Source of the DNA: an uncultured Desulfuromonadales bacterium
GTDB taxonomy: Bacteria > Desulfobacterota > Desulfuromonadia > Desulfuromonadales > Geopsychrobacteraceae
DNA: 6,102 nt
Direction: 5' to 3'
Assembly (NCBI GenBank): GCA_945787295.1
Contig: CALZHQ010000128.1
Coordinates: 1 to 6,102, forward strand
The position numbers and the translations under genes are program-made. The first letter of the stretch is position 1, and each line of letters starts with the position of its first letter. Shown one piece after another: positions 5,691-6,102 of the stretch. A model generated the notes under the pieces. The model searched no databases, was not told the origin of the DNA, and was given only the letters and a program-made list of their open reading frames with translations.

Positions 5691-6102
5691 GGTTAGCCGA
5701 GCAACCCTGTACCGCTTTGCAAGCAAGATTAGGGAAAGCCAGAGAGTATCCTGTTCATAAGCTTGCGGCTGACTAAGTTCTCAGGAATTAAAACACCGGA
5801 TCTCAAATGTCCCTCGATTTTGAGGCACGAAAATCAACGGGATTTTTCGGCCAAATTCAGCTTATCTGAAAATCAGCCAAAAACTGTCTATCATCGTTCA
5901 AATTTTGAGACACAACTCCTAAGTTATGAAGGTAGTCGTCGTTCTGATCTATGCAACGAGAGTAGCGGCATTGGGTCAGGACAGGTGGCCGAATTAGACA
6001 AGTGGATGTTACTAAAAGAGTAAATCTGAATAAATAGAGCTGTAAGGATCTTGACTTAAGTGCGATCTTCTTTCCGGGAGTTTATGATTCCTTGGTCTGA
6101 CA
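5691..6102. other. no supportable gene; AT-rich flank after the rhuM truncation
   Basis: After the rhuM breakpoint the sequence matches nothing I recognise. An 86-codon open frame at 5763-6023 has no ribosome binding site and no family-like pattern over its length. The one structured element is a near-repeat: ATTTTGAGGCAC at 5817-5828 and ATTTTGAGACAC at 5902-5913 (11 of 12 identical, 85 bases apart). The first copy overlaps a small hairpin, CCTC-GATTTT-GAGG. This DNA, or something since deleted, replaced the rhuM C-terminus. Confidence 0.5.

Noticed and set aside
5286..5726. 146-codon minus-strand open frame
   Set aside because: It is antisense to the conserved RhuM coding sequence and shows no family features.
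5821..5838. Sigma-54 promoter (GAGGCACGAAAATC resembles the -24 element)
   Set aside because: GG is present at the -24 position, but the bases 12 positions on are AA and not GC, and no gene follows.
5763..6023. 86-codon open frame, with a faint resemblance of its end (GSRR...GSGQVAELDK) to the C-terminus of the signal recognition protein Ffh
   Set aside because: The similarity covers only a few positions, the rest of the frame does not resemble Ffh, and there is no ribosome binding site; likely chance.
6076..6102. Possible start of another transposase (GGGAG then ATGATTCCTTGGTC, MIPWS)
   Set aside because: Only a few codons are visible before the window ends and the ribosome-binding spacing is too short to support a call.

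Overview
This is a window from an accessory, partly decaying stretch of a bacterial chromosome. The host is probably a gammaproteobacterium or close relative: the AcuI/YhdH-like reductase, the Tat-exported cupredoxin protein, the IS91-type element and the RhuM gene all look proteobacterial. This is judged by eye; no search was run, and the species cannot be named.

Layout. Bases 1-439 (minus) hold the first 146 codons of an AcuI/YhdH-type quinone oxidoreductase, cut by the window edge. Bases 440-746 are intergenic, with a 12-bp palindrome and a long hairpin. Bases 747-3110 (minus) carry a two-gene operon of cupredoxin/multicopper oxidase (MCO) proteins. The upstream gene (1941-3110) has a Tat signal. 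The downstream gene (747-1892) has no visible export signal. From about 3230 the strand switches to plus and every recognisable gene is broken: a frameshifted DUF1330 gene (3388-3673), an IS91-family transposase without its N-terminus (3684-4598) with a structured 3' flank, and a rhuM gene with a one-base insertion and a lost C-terminus (4940-5690). The last 412 bases contain no gene I can support.

How the parts fit. The most interesting unit is the MCO pair. Each protein has two cupredoxin-like halves, but only one half of each keeps copper-ligand motifs. The downstream protein carries HxxHxHG and HCH-5-H-4-M in its N-terminal half, enough for a type 1 copper and half of a trinuclear cluster. 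The upstream protein carries HxxHxHG and HCH in its C-terminal half, enough for the other half of the cluster without a type 1 site. Together they supply the eight cluster histidines plus one type 1 site of a complete two-domain MCO. I infer a heteromeric, split enzyme whose signal-less subunit may leave the cytoplasm bound to its Tat-tagged partner. Its substrate cannot be read from the sequence.

The plus-strand half looks like a graveyard around a mobile element: insertions, deletions and small repeats have disabled three consecutive genes.
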